Positions 1 to 7,016 of a stretch of 35,284 nucleotides of DNA are shown here, one piece after another. The translations under genes were made by a program, and so were the position numbers. The notes under the pieces are model-generated. The model was not told the DNA's origin, did no database searches, and saw nothing but the letters and a program-made list of their open reading frames with translations. Origin of the DNA: Geobacteraceae bacterium (lineage in GTDB: Bacteria; Desulfobacterota; Desulfuromonadia; Geobacterales; Geobacteraceae); contig JARKPN010000073.1 of NCBI GenBank assembly GCA_029975275.1, forward strand, positions 1 to 35,284, written 5' to 3'. Each line of letters begins with the position of its first letter. Positions within the stretch are counted from its first letter, which is position 1.

Positions 1-27
1 GTAGACCCGGTCTTCTCCGTAGTGCAT
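1..27 (-). CDS. 5' end of a leftward gene (partial)
   Basis: An ATG on the minus strand (27 to 25) is preceded by a strong AAGGAGG-type ribosome site about 6 bases upstream, and the frame is open to the window edge, reading MHYGEDRVY. Only nine codons are visible, so the product cannot be named. The gene is divergent from the HD-domain gene at 408, and the palindromic repeat at 61-264 lies in the shared upstream region. Confidence 0.55.
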
Positions 28-60
28 GGCTTCCTCCTTTCCGAATGTCTCTATCTGGTT

Positions 61-264
61 TCCATCCGGAACCTCTGGAAAAATGTCATGAGGGACGGGT
101 CGGGGCTTTCACGGAGCCTCTCGTACGGCTTGAGTGCAATCAGGTGACTCACGGGAAATCGCCTGAATCCAGCGGAGTATCTGATCCGGGCAAAGGATGG
201 TGACCGATTACGAGGGGCTTCGGGGAAGTTCCGACCCGTCCCCTGCCGACACTTTCCGGATGGA
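61..264. repeat. Palindromic dispersed repeat, copy 1
   Basis: The outer ends TCCATCCGGAA (61-71) and TTCCGGATGGA (254-264) are exact inverted repeats. Inside them GGGACGGGTCGG (92-103) and CCGACCCGTCCC (231-242) form a second exact pair, extended inward by imperfect pairing to about 125 and 205. The same core recurs in opposite orientation at 13389-13548, and a broken copy lies at 6755-6890. No open reading frame is visible in it. It could be a MITE-like element or a repeated structured RNA; the sequence alone does not decide. It fills most of the 380-bp gap between two divergent genes. Confidence 0.75.
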
Positions 265-407
265 CATTATATAAAATGGTAGCATCCCCTGGCGACCTGT
301 AAAGACTCCGGTTTTCCCTTTTCTTTCCATCCCGAAAGCGCTACAAATCAACTTAAGGGGCTGAAACATATGGATACGTCGGACCTGACGGCCGACTCTT
401 CGAGGGG

Positions 408-977
408 ATGGGCATGACTGCAGGGGAAGGGAAAAAGATGGTCCGCGACTGGCTCGGAGACGGGACCTTCGATGAAAGGCTGCCGGAGGTGGCAGCTCTC
501 AGGGGGGTGCCGCAGCCGGAGGATTACCACGCCGAGGGTGACGCGTTCACGCACACCATGCTGGCCGTGGAGGCCGTGGACGACGCATCCGACCCCCGGG
601 TGTTCTGGGGGACCCTGCTGCACGATATCGGCAAGTCCGAGAAGACCTTTTTCGAGCACGGCCGCTGGCGGTCGGCAGGGCATGCCGAGGCAGGGGCCGA
701 TATGGTCCTCCCTGTCATGGAGCGCCTGGGACTTGCCTGGATGGCCCGCGACGTGGCCTGGCTGGTAAGGCACCACATGTTCCACTTTTCCTGGAATCTG
801 GGGCACGGGACGCGGATCACCAGGAACCAGCGCAGGTTCATGGAACATCCGCTGTTCCCGCTGTTGCTCGAGGTCTGCATGGCCGACGCCGAGGCATCCC
901 ACGGATTGAGCGACAAGGGGAGGAAGATCAGGGTAATCGGGGAGATCTTCGAGGAGGAATACAAAATCACCTCGTAA
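408..977 (+). CDS. HD-domain phosphohydrolase-like protein
   Basis: A 189-residue protein with the HD superfamily signature: a His near residue 49 (FTHTML), the His-Asp pair at 72-73 in LLHDIGKSE, a His at 92 in AGHAEAG, a His-rich stretch near 121-126 and an Asp in CMADAEASH. These positions match metal-binding residues of HD hydrolases. The arrangement resembles the C-terminal HD domain of CCA-adding enzymes, without the nucleotidyltransferase part. The substrate is unknown; family members hydrolyse phosphomonoesters or phosphodiesters of nucleotides. The start is uncertain: ATG at 438 has the best ribosome site (AGGGGAAGG), while ATG 408 and 414 are further upstream in frame. The 3' end overlaps the convergent stress-protein gene by 11 bp. 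Confidence 0.8.
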   Translation: MGMTAGEGKKMVRDWLGDGTFDERLPEVAALRGVPQPEDYHAEGDAFTHTMLAVEAVDDASDPRVFWGTLLHDIGKSEKTFFEHGRWRSAGHAEAGADMVLPVMERLGLAWMARDVAWLVRHHMFHFSWNLGHGTRITRNQRRFMEHPLFPLLLEVCMADAEASHGLSDKGRKIRVIGEIFEEEYKITS

Positions 978-1416
978 GCAGTACCGAACACTTTGCGCCC
1001 AATAGCACATGGCGAGTGACACTTCCAACGAGATATTTCCCCAGGCCGCTTGATCCGGGGAATAAAATTACTATCAGGTCAACGTTTTTTTCTTCCACCG
1101 CTTTAACTATTTCAACATGTGGCGTCCCGGTTTTAACATCGATTGTAACGTTATCTGGGTCAATACTGGGAAACAGGGCAAGTTGTCTGCGAATTTCGTT
1201 TCGCACTGCTTCCATTGCCTTGGCCTGCAATTGGTTCACGACCGCTTCATTGAGGCAGTATTCAACCATGGAATGCGGAGCAAGGTCCTGAACCACATGA
1301 AGTATAAATACTTCGGAATTAAACTGCCTCGCGATGTCGAACGCTTGCCTCAGAGACCTGATTGAATTTCCCGACATATCTGTCGGCACAAGGATGCGAG
1401 ATGGCCTGAACATCAT
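967..1416 (-). CDS. Universal stress protein, UspA family
   Basis: A 149-residue single-domain Usp. It opens with the typical beta strand and Asp (RILVPTDMS) and ends with the nucleotide-binding glycine pattern G-x2-G-x9-G-S near residues 122-136 (GSSGLGKYLVGSV), which places it with the ATP-binding UspA proteins. Such cytoplasmic proteins help survival under stress; their molecular action is poorly defined. It lies 126 bp downstream of the DUF190 gene on the same strand, so it may be the last gene of the fluoride-responsive transcript. Two adjacent ATGs (1416 and 1413) are possible starts behind a GAAGAGAG ribosome site. Its 3' end overlaps the HD gene tail-to-tail by 11 bp. Confidence 0.88.
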   Translation of the reverse strand: MMFRPSRILVPTDMSGNSIRSLRQAFDIARQFNSEVFILHVVQDLAPHSMVEYCLNEAVVNQLQAKAMEAVRNEIRRQLALFPSIDPDNVTIDVKTGTPHVEIVKAVEEKNVDLIVILFPGSSGLGKYLVGSVTRHVLLGAKCSVLLTR

Positions 1417-1542
1417 AGACTCTCTTCAATCATTGAATGATGTTTTGATACGTCAGCGGCCTTCATGGAAGAGCCGCAAATGACTGCACTGTCTTCTAAC
1501 AAGCGTAAGTACGTAACGTTTGGGGTTGAGGTTTGTCTGTGT

Positions 1543-1905
1543 CTACTTTCTTCTTGTGCCGCCACCGCCTCGATAATTGCAGTATCGCACTACCCGTACC
1601 GGTTCAATGGTAATAATGCCACCCGTCATCATGTCATCAATTTTAGGCATTACCATGTCTATTTTCTCTTGCGCTGCCACCACCTCGATAATTATTGGCA
1701 ACTCTTTTGAGAGCTCCAGGAGCTTATCCGTATGGTAGACAAGGTGCGGTCCAAAGCCTGCAATGCCGCGCAGAACCGTAGCCCCGGAGAAACCTGCATG
1801 CAGCAAGAGATCTATTAGTCCTTCATAGAGGGGTCGATGTCCGTATTTATCATTTTCACCGACATGGATTCTCATAAGGACTTTGTCTCCAAGAAACTTC
1901 GTCAT
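1543..1905 (-). CDS. DUF190-family protein, partner of CrcB
   Basis: A 120-residue DUF190 protein, recognised by the KVLMRIHVGENDKYGHRPLY opening and the GATVLRGIAGFG segment. The fold is a small PII-like alpha/beta domain. DUF190 genes often sit beside crcB, and the protein is thought to modulate the fluoride channel, though its mechanism is not established. ATG 1905 is chosen because an AGGAGG ribosome site stands 6-7 bases upstream; the frame stays open further, but those extra residues overlap the crcB end and look non-native. The ribosome site lies on the last codons of crcB, so the two genes are probably translationally coupled. Confidence 0.87.
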   Translation of the reverse strand: MTKFLGDKVLMRIHVGENDKYGHRPLYEGLIDLLLHAGFSGATVLRGIAGFGPHLVYHTDKLLELSKELPIIIEVVAAQEKIDMVMPKIDDMMTGGIITIEPVRVVRYCNYRGGGGTRRK

Positions 1906-1915
1906 GCTTATCCTC

Positions 1916-2290
1916 CTATAGATGGCGTGCCACAATAATTCCCGACCAAGTGAACATCAAACAGATCAACACACTTAAAGCAACATTAACCAACGCAATC
2001 AAAAATTCTCCATCCTCAAGCAACCGAAATGTTTCGTAGCTAAAGGTGGAAAAAGTAGTTAATCCTCCCAGAAAACCAACCGTGATACCCAATCTGATGT
2101 CTTGGGGAATCAGGGCACTTCGTAATCCAAATTCCATTATCAAGCCGATCAGGAAGGCCCCTACAATGTTCACGACGAATGTTCCGTAGGGGAAAGACCT
2201 TCCCATTATGCCGTAAACCCATCCTGAAAAATAATACCTCGATAGACAACCCAACGCCCCAAAGGCCCCGATAAACAAAGCAAGTTGCAT
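1916..2290 (-). CDS. crcB: CrcB/Fluc fluoride channel
   Basis: A 124-residue inner-membrane protein with four hydrophobic segments. It has the family hallmarks: GALGCLSRYY near the N-terminus, the NIVGAFLIG segment, and GGLTTFSTFS carrying the Phe-box and Ser/Thr track of Fluc channels. Fluc proteins form dual-topology dimers that export fluoride passively. ATG 2290 follows a perfect AAGGAGGT ribosome site. The gene starts 58 bases after the terminator of a fluoride riboswitch, which independently supports the function. It is the first gene of the unit with DUF190 and possibly the Usp. Confidence 0.95.
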   Translation of the reverse strand: MQLALFIGAFGALGCLSRYYFSGWVYGIMGRSFPYGTFVVNIVGAFLIGLIMEFGLRSALIPQDIRLGITVGFLGGLTTFSTFSYETFRLLEDGEFLIALVNVALSVLICLMFTWSGIIVARHL

Positions 2291-2347
2291 CCTGTCAACA
2301 CCTCCTTGAAACCGACACTTATTGAAGCCACCCAGCGGCCATGCCTC

Positions 2348-2386
2348 AAAAAAAAACTCCTACCTCTGCTTTCGCAAGGTAGGAGT
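2348..2386 (-). terminator. Riboswitch-controlled intrinsic terminator
   Basis: On the minus strand ACTCCTACC pairs with GGTAGGAGT around a short loop, followed by a run of T (2355-2348). The left arm overlaps the last conserved block of the fluoride aptamer, the usual mutually exclusive on-switch design. Confidence 0.92.
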
Positions 2387-2432
2387 CATCAGCTTCGTGT
2401 TGAAGCGGTTAATGGCGAACTCCATCGCCCTT
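2348..2432 (-). promoter_or_regulatory. Fluoride riboswitch (crcB motif)
   Basis: Read on the minus strand, the leader holds the conserved crcB-motif blocks in order: GGCGATGG and its pair CGCC (2430-2413), AACCGC, and finally CTGATGACTCCTACC (2392-2378). These match the known fluoride aptamer closely. The 3' side of the aptamer (CTCCTACC) is also the 5' arm of the terminator hairpin that follows. Fluoride binding is therefore expected to hold the aptamer and prevent termination, turning crcB on. Confidence 0.95.
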
Positions 2433-2447
2433 TTTGTTTTGACAGCA

Positions 2448-2476
2448 TATATAACGCAACAATTTGAGTTTGTAAA
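2448..2476 (-). promoter_or_regulatory. Sigma70-type promoter of the fluoride operon
   Basis: TTTACA (2476-2471) and TATATA (2453-2448) are separated by exactly 17 bases on the minus strand. The expected start lies about 10 bases before the aptamer. No competing site of similar quality was seen just upstream. Confidence 0.7.
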
Positions 2477-2525
2477 TAGTGTAAATAGAATTCTTTGTAA
2501 ATCGATGAGTCGGTTTCCAACTTTA

Positions 2526-2735
2526 TTACATGGTAACACCTGCTTTGCCCCGCTCATCGAAGTGAAAAGCAGGGGGCCGAATTACGAATACAGCAACCTG
2601 ACCGGCAGCCACGGTCTTCATGAAAATAGTTGCTGCACCCGCTCCCTCTGCTGGGATCGTATGTCCCGGCACAGGTAACGCAGGGGCGAAGTCCCCCTGG
2701 CGGAAAATGAAACGCTTCGCCGTGGAGGCGGAGTC
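2526..2735 (-). pseudogene. Possible gene remnant without a start
   Basis: A minus-strand frame of 69 codons runs from just after a TAG (2738-2736) to a TAA (2528-2526). It reads plausibly as protein, for example KRFIFRQGDFAPALPVPG and later AAGQVAVFVIRP, with Geobacter-like codon choice. There is no good start at its 5' end; an internal ATG at 2621 would leave about 31 residues. It lies between the CoA-binding gene and the fluoride promoter. I do not recognise the family. It may be the tail of a decayed gene or chance. Confidence 0.3.
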
Positions 2736-2756
2736 CTACGAGTTGAGGATTCCTGC

Positions 2757-3161
2757 TCAGTGTTCCTTGTATCCCAGCACCACCAGGATACAACTGCCGT
2801 CGGCGATGACGTTGATGCCGTTCTCCAGGCATGTGGCCACCGCAGCTTCACTCACGGCGCCGGGCTGCATCCAGACGTGCCGAATCCCCTTCCGGACCGC
2901 CATCTCCACCACCTGGTCGGTCACCTGGGGAGGGGTGATGACCGAGATGCTCTCCACGTCGTCCGGGAGGTCCATGACCGTGGCCACGCAGGGGATGCCC
3001 TCGATCTCCTTTTCCTTCGGATTGACGGGGATGGCCCGGTAGCCGTTCTGCAGGTAGCAGCGGAGCACCTTGTTGCCGTACTTGTCGCGGTTGGCTGAAG
3101 CGCCCACCACGCCGTAGGCCCTGGCGTCCAGAAACATGTCGATCCGTTCCGGTGCGTTCAT
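2757..3161 (-). CDS. CoA-binding protein (CoA_binding_2 / YccU type)
   Basis: A 134-residue stand-alone Rossmann-like domain of the YccU family. Visible hallmarks are YGVVGASANRDKYGNKV near the N-terminus, the AIPVNPKEKEIEG segment, and HVWMQPGAVSE in the second half. Family members bind CoA, and the domain resembles that of succinyl-CoA synthetase alpha subunits; the physiological role is unknown. ATG 3161 is chosen because CAGGAGGAC stands about 7 bases upstream; the frame extends 17 codons further without a better start. It is divergent from the sulfite-reductase gene, with 216 bp between them. Confidence 0.88.
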   Translation of the reverse strand: MNAPERIDMFLDARAYGVVGASANRDKYGNKVLRCYLQNGYRAIPVNPKEKEIEGIPCVATVMDLPDDVESISVITPPQVTDQVVEMAVRKGIRHVWMQPGAVSEAAVATCLENGINVIADGSCILVVLGYKEH

Positions 3162-3377
3162 GATGAGTCCTCCTGTACGGTTGGTTCTGGAGTCGAATGT
3201 AGCAAAGTTCATATGTTACCACAACGACTGACCGTCGCAATGATTCTCCATTTCATTCCGGTTCGCATCTGTGTATAGTGGACGGAAAAGACGCGCTCGT
3301 CACCCATGCTGACTATTCTTATCGAATAAGCAAGAGGAAAAAAGTACAAGAAAGAATTCGACAGGAGGAAGACAACC

Positions 3378-4040
3378 ATGAAGCAGAACATACCCGAAAA
3401 GGGCGCCGTGGTGCAGCGGGACGGCGAGACCTTTGCCATCAAGGTCCACATGCCGGGTGGCTACACCAACCCGGAGGAGTTGCGCCGCGTGGCCGACGTG
3501 GCCGAGCGGCACGGCATCCCCGGGATCAAGATAACCATTGCCCAGCGCATCGCCCTGCTCGGCGTGCCCGAGGAGAAGCTGGACCAGATCCGCGCCGACC
3601 TGGGGGACCTGGAGGACGGCGCCATCGGCCTGTGCATACGCTACGTGAAGATGTGCCCGGGCGCCACCTGGTGCAAACGGGCACAGCGGGTCACCAGGGA
3701 GATCGGCATGGAGATGGACAAGCGCTACCACCGGCTCAAGGTGCCGTGGAAGCTCAAGATGGCCGTGTCCGGCTGCCAGAACGACTGCTCCGAGGTCTGT
3801 ATCAGGGACCTGGGTCTCATCGGCACGCCGCGTGGGTGGAACGTGATGGTGGGAGGCAACGGCGGCTCCCGGCCCCGCTTCGCCAAGGCGCTCCTGGAGG
3901 ACGTCCCCACCGAGGCGGAGGCACTGGACGCGCTGGACAAGGTGATTGTCTGGTTCACCGCCGCCGACAGGCGATGCCGCATAGGCACGGTCGTCGAGGA
4001 GATGGGAATCGAGGCCTTCCAGAGGGAGGTCATGAAATAA
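3378..4040 (+). CDS. Low-molecular-weight siroheme sulfite/nitrite reductase
   Basis: A 220-residue protein with the siroheme/[4Fe-4S] signature C-x5-C (CPGATWC, about residues 94-100) and C-x3-C (GCQNDCSEVC, about 133-142). The size matches the single-subunit assimilatory-type sulfite reductase (aSiR) of Desulfovibrio, about 218 residues and half the usual length. It would reduce sulfite (possibly nitrite) with six electrons in the cytoplasm. No flavoprotein or electron-donor gene is beside it. ATG 3378 follows a CAGGAGG ribosome site. A small tautomerase gene follows 20 bp downstream, so they are likely co-transcribed. The true physiological substrate is not shown by sequence. Confidence 0.88.
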   Translation: MKQNIPEKGAVVQRDGETFAIKVHMPGGYTNPEELRRVADVAERHGIPGIKITIAQRIALLGVPEEKLDQIRADLGDLEDGAIGLCIRYVKMCPGATWCKRAQRVTREIGMEMDKRYHRLKVPWKLKMAVSGCQNDCSEVCIRDLGLIGTPRGWNVMVGGNGGSRPRFAKALLEDVPTEAEALDALDKVIVWFTAADRRCRIGTVVEEMGIEAFQREVMK

Positions 4041-4060
4041 CAGGGAAAAGGAGATGCAAC

Positions 4061-4249
4061 ATGCCGGTAATTACCATCGACATCAGCGCCATGGCAACGG
4101 AGAAGAAGGCGGAACTCGTGAAAGAGTTGACCGTCAAGGCAAGCGAAGTGACGAAGATTCCGGAGGAGAAATTCATCGTCTTCATCAATGAAATGCCGCA
4201 GGAGAATATCGGCATCGGGGGGAAACTGCTGTCCGATCTCATGAAGTGA
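4061..4249 (+). CDS. 4-oxalocrotonate tautomerase-like protein
   Basis: A 62-residue protein starting Met-Pro-Val-Ile-Thr-Ile; after Met removal the N-terminal Pro would be the catalytic base of the tautomerase superfamily. The length is exactly that of the 4-oxalocrotonate tautomerase/DmpI group, and the segment IPEEKFIVFINEMPQENIG is typical. Its natural substrate here is unknown, since no aromatic meta-cleavage genes are nearby. It starts 20 bp after the siroheme reductase gene with an AGGAG ribosome site, so the two form a small operon ending at the hairpin 4274-4312. Confidence 0.87.
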   Translation: MPVITIDISAMATEKKAELVKELTVKASEVTKIPEEKFIVFINEMPQENIGIGGKLLSDLMK

Positions 4250-4273
4250 GGAAACTGCTTCCTGCCGCACCAA

Positions 4274-4312
4274 ACGGCAAAGGGACGGCCGTACTGACCG
4301 TCCCTTTGCCGT
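4274..4312. terminator. Bidirectional hairpin between convergent genes
   Basis: Perfect 15-bp arms (4274-4288 and 4298-4312, ACGGCAAAGGGACGG and its complement) enclose a 9-base loop between the tautomerase stop and the stop of the leftward outer-membrane gene. The T-tract is poor, but the position and stem strength suggest it terminates both transcripts. Confidence 0.7.
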
Positions 4313-4327
4313 TCATCCCGTACCGGA

Positions 4328-5221
4328 TCAGAACGCGTACACGAACTTGGCCCAGAGGCTGTCACCCTGCGGCCGGTTTTTTGTCTCCAGTTCAAAGTAA
4401 TACTTGAACAGGAAGCTCATGTTCTTGTGGTCGTACTTGATCTGGGGACCGAGGGAGACGGCCATCCCCTTGCCGTAGTTCACCGGCCCGGTGGTCTTGT
4501 CCTCGGTGGTCTGCTGGTAGTAGTAGCCGCCGGCGCCCAGGCTGAAGCTGCCGATCCGCTGCGCCACGGTGTAGTCCACGTGGAACTCCTGCCCCGAGCG
4601 GTAGTCGGTGTCGGTGTTCCTGGTGTTGATGTCGTACATGAACTTGGCCGACACGTCGAAGCCGCTGTCGGTCACGTAGGTCCCCGCCACGATGGGCTCG
4701 AAGGTCCAGTAGTTCCGGCCGAGGTTCGCGACCCGGTTCCTGTCGAAGCTCCCGGTGGGGCAGTAGATGTCCACGCCGGTGACCAGGTGCCAGTTCTTGC
4801 CGTGCCAGGAGAGGATCACCGGGTCCACGATGATGTCCCCCAGCCCCTCCTTGCTGCCGCTTCCGCCCGGGGAGGCGTGCACGTCCATCTTCAGCAGGGG
4901 AATGAAGATGTGCATCCCCCAGAATCCCCCCAGCACCTTCAGGTCGGTGATGTGGATGACCCGGAACACGTTGGCATACACGTTCAGGTCAAAGGGGACC
5001 GGCGCCCGGTCGCCGTTCTTGTCGTTGAAGCGGCCGGCCGAGTAGTAATTGAAGTAGTTGATGAAGTAGGTACCCGGCGGCGGCACCGCTCCGGACATGA
5101 AGTCCTCGGCGCCGTTGGGGTAAGCCCCTCCGCCCCCCTCGGTGGCCTGTGCCGGCGAACCGGCCAGCAGCCCCAGGCAGAACAGCATGACCGCCGTCGC
5201 CATCCTCCGTTGGATGTTCAT
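4328..5221 (-). CDS. Outer-membrane protein, phenol MetA-pathway/SphA-like
   Basis: A 297-residue protein with a clear signal peptide (positive MNIQRRM, hydrophobic core, SPAQA cleavage site near residue 26). The body is rich in alternating aromatic strands and ends in a hydrophobic strand with terminal Phe (WAKFVYAF), as in outer-membrane beta-barrels. Segments such as GTYFINYFNYYSAGRF, GLGDIIVDPVILSW and DFxVSAKF-like repeats resemble the Phenol_MetA_deg/SphA family, often linked to aromatic-compound uptake; the ligand is unknown. ATG 5221 follows a GAGGAGGAG ribosome site. It faces the sulfite reductase-tautomerase pair across the hairpin at 4274-4312. Confidence 0.82.
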   Translation of the reverse strand: MNIQRRMATAVMLFCLGLLAGSPAQATEGGGGAYPNGAEDFMSGAVPPPGTYFINYFNYYSAGRFNDKNGDRAPVPFDLNVYANVFRVIHITDLKVLGGFWGMHIFIPLLKMDVHASPGGSGSKEGLGDIIVDPVILSWHGKNWHLVTGVDIYCPTGSFDRNRVANLGRNYWTFEPIVAGTYVTDSGFDVSAKFMYDINTRNTDTDYRSGQEFHVDYTVAQRIGSFSLGAGGYYYQQTTEDKTTGPVNYGKGMAVSLGPQIKYDHKNMSFLFKYYFELETKNRPQGDSLWAKFVYAF

Positions 5222-5370
5222 AATCGCTCCTCCTCGTGCATCGCATCGAAATTTCCCGCATGATTTTGCGAAACCATATACAAATTAATGAGGCCCGTCA
5301 AGACGGACATTTTCCCTCAGACTTGTGCTATAGAAACGTCTGCCGGTTTCTTATGAAAATCCCCCCTTGC

Positions 5371-5390
5371 CCCCCTTTGCCAAAGTGGGG
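5371..5390. repeat. Short C/G-rich imperfect palindrome
   Basis: CCCCCTTTG and CAAAGTGGGG pair almost perfectly and follow another run of C (5361-5366). Such C-run palindromes look like the short intergenic repeats common in Geobacter-type genomes, but only one copy lies here. It sits in the leader of the permease gene. Confidence 0.35.
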
Positions 5391-5445
5391 TAATCTCCGC
5401 TTGAAAAACCGCGCTAATCAGGTTGCCGAAAGGGCGGAAACCGAC

Positions 5446-6750
5446 ATGGAGACGGATGCGACATTCTGGATGGGGCTTCTGGGGCTTGCGCCGCTGCTGA
5501 TTTATATCGTGCTGGTGTTCCGGGGCATGGACATCCTCCCTGCCACCGCCATCTGCGTGGCAATCGGCGCGGTGCTGAGCGGCCAGACCCCCGTCTCCTT
5601 CGGGACGGCCCTTGCCGACGCCCTCGGCTCCTTCCTGGCCCTGGTGGGACTGATCATCATGCTGGGGCGGGGCCTGGGCGAGGTGCTGAACGCCACCGGC
5701 GTCTCCCGCACCATCGTGCACCGCATCATCCACACCATCGGCGTGGACACCGAAAAAAAGGCCATGCTCGGCATCATGCTCGCCTGCATGGTCATCGTCG
5801 GGCTCCTCGGCACCATGGCCGGCGGCAACGCGGTCATCGCGCCCATTGTCCTCCCCGTGGCCGCTGCGGTCGGGCTGTCCCGCAGCACCGTGGGGGTGAT
5901 CTTCCAGGCGGTGGGCGAAGAGGCCCTGATCCTGGGGCCGTTCACCCCGCCGGTCATCACCCTGCTGGGCCTGACCGGCATCGGCTACGGCGAGATGCTG
6001 CTGTTCGTCTCCGGACCGGTAGCGCTCATCACCCTGCTGGTCACCTGGCTGGTGATCCAGCGCATCCAGCGCCGCACCCGGCACATCTCCCCCTACGAGG
6101 CGCCGGATGATCTGGAGCGCTTCGAGCCCACCCCGCGGAGCCGGCGCGCCACCCTGCTGTTCGTCGCCTCGTTCCTGGCCGCGGTGGCGTACGGCATCGC
6201 GGTCAAGGCACCCACCTCGTTCGTGGCGGTCATCATGCTCGGCCTGTCACTCGTCACCGGCCTGACCGGGGGCCTGAAGTTCGACGGCATCCTGAAGCTT
6301 GTGGTCCGGGGGATGGCAGGCAACGTGTCTCTGTTCCTGCTGTTCGTGCTCCTGGACCCGTTCATCAGGTTCGTGGAACAAGCGGGCGGCTTCGCGGCTC
6401 TCACCACGCTCCTCAAACCCATGACCGAGGCGGGCGGCAAGCCTGCCGTCGTCATCGCCGGCGGCTTCCTGGGCGCCTTCGGCATCAGCGGCGCCACCGT
6501 CGCCACACTCAAGCTGCTGCACGAGATGTTCGCCCCGCTCCTCACCGGCCACGGCGTCTCCATGCTCGCCTGGTCACTGGCCCTGGTGGTCGCCACCCGG
6601 GTGCACAACTTCGTCTTCCCAGGCGCCAACATGGTCAGCTCCCTCGGCTTCGCCGAGTCCGACGACATGCGCTCCATGCTGCGCAACGGCTGGATCGTGG
6701 CCGCCTGCCAATTGACCTTTCTAACCGTGTTCAGCCTGTGTTTTGCCTGA
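5446..6750 (+). CDS. GntP/NhaC-like 12-TM permease
   Basis: A roughly 434-residue integral membrane protein with about 11-12 hydrophobic segments and a cytoplasmic loop near residues 205-230. The pattern (GTMAGGNAVIAPIVLPVAAAVG early, GGFLGAFGISGATVATLKLL late) shows the internal repeat of ion-transporter-superfamily carriers such as GntP, CitMHS and NhaC. It probably moves an organic acid or ions by proton or sodium coupling; the substrate cannot be read. ATG 5446 (METDATFW) is chosen because upstream in-frame codons look non-coding and an AGGGCGGA site precedes it, although the frame is open from 5236. It is a single gene, followed by a broken copy of the palindromic repeat. Confidence 0.8.
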   Translation: METDATFWMGLLGLAPLLIYIVLVFRGMDILPATAICVAIGAVLSGQTPVSFGTALADALGSFLALVGLIIMLGRGLGEVLNATGVSRTIVHRIIHTIGVDTEKKAMLGIMLACMVIVGLLGTMAGGNAVIAPIVLPVAAAVGLSRSTVGVIFQAVGEEALILGPFTPPVITLLGLTGIGYGEMLLFVSGPVALITLLVTWLVIQRIQRRTRHISPYEAPDDLERFEPTPRSRRATLLFVASFLAAVAYGIAVKAPTSFVAVIMLGLSLVTGLTGGLKFDGILKLVVRGMAGNVSLFLLFVLLDPFIRFVEQAGGFAALTTLLKPMTEAGGKPAVVIAGGFLGAFGISGATVATLKLLHEMFAPLLTGHGVSMLAWSLALVVATRVHNFVFPGANMVSSLGFAESDDMRSMLRNGWIVAACQLTFLTVFSLCFA

Positions 6751-6754
6751 AGAC

Positions 6755-6890
6755 AGTGGGGTAATCAGGTGATTCACTTGACATTAGATTTCAGAACCTA
6801 TGCCGGCGGGAGGTGATTGCACTGAAGCCGTACGAAAGGCTCCGTGAAAGCCCCGACCCGCATAACATTTTTCCAGAGTTTCCGGATGGA
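6755..6890 (-). repeat. Palindromic dispersed repeat, degenerate copy
   Basis: Read on the minus strand, 6890 to about 6812 matches bases 61-140 of the first repeat copy closely, including the TTCCGGATGGA end and the GGGTCGGGGCTTTCACGGAGCC block. The rest is rearranged: 6767-6779 instead resembles the AATCAGGTGACTCAC segment in the opposite orientation. This looks like a deleted or inverted remnant. Confidence 0.6.
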
Positions 6891-6912
6891 AACCAACTGA
6901 ATTGATTTGCCG

Positions 6913-6941
6913 TTGACATCGCTGCAAAGGGTAATTACAGT
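6913..6941 (+). promoter_or_regulatory. Candidate sigma70 promoter of the liv operon
   Basis: A perfect -35 TTGACA (6913-6918) is followed after 17 bases by TACAGT (6936-6941), four of six bases of the -10 consensus. It lies 75 bases before the livK start and outside the repeat remnant. Confidence 0.55.
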
Positions 6942-7016
6942 ACGTAACCACCAGCACGCTGAACGGGATTTCCGGATGTACGGGCCCGGTTCCATAGAAA
7001 AACCGGAGGGTTGACG

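Noticed and set aside
4427-5263. Rightward 278-codon ORF over the outer-membrane gene
   Set aside because: It is the antisense shadow of a gene with signal peptide and ribosome site. Its composition (Val/Gly/Arg/His-rich) is typical of GC-rich shadows.
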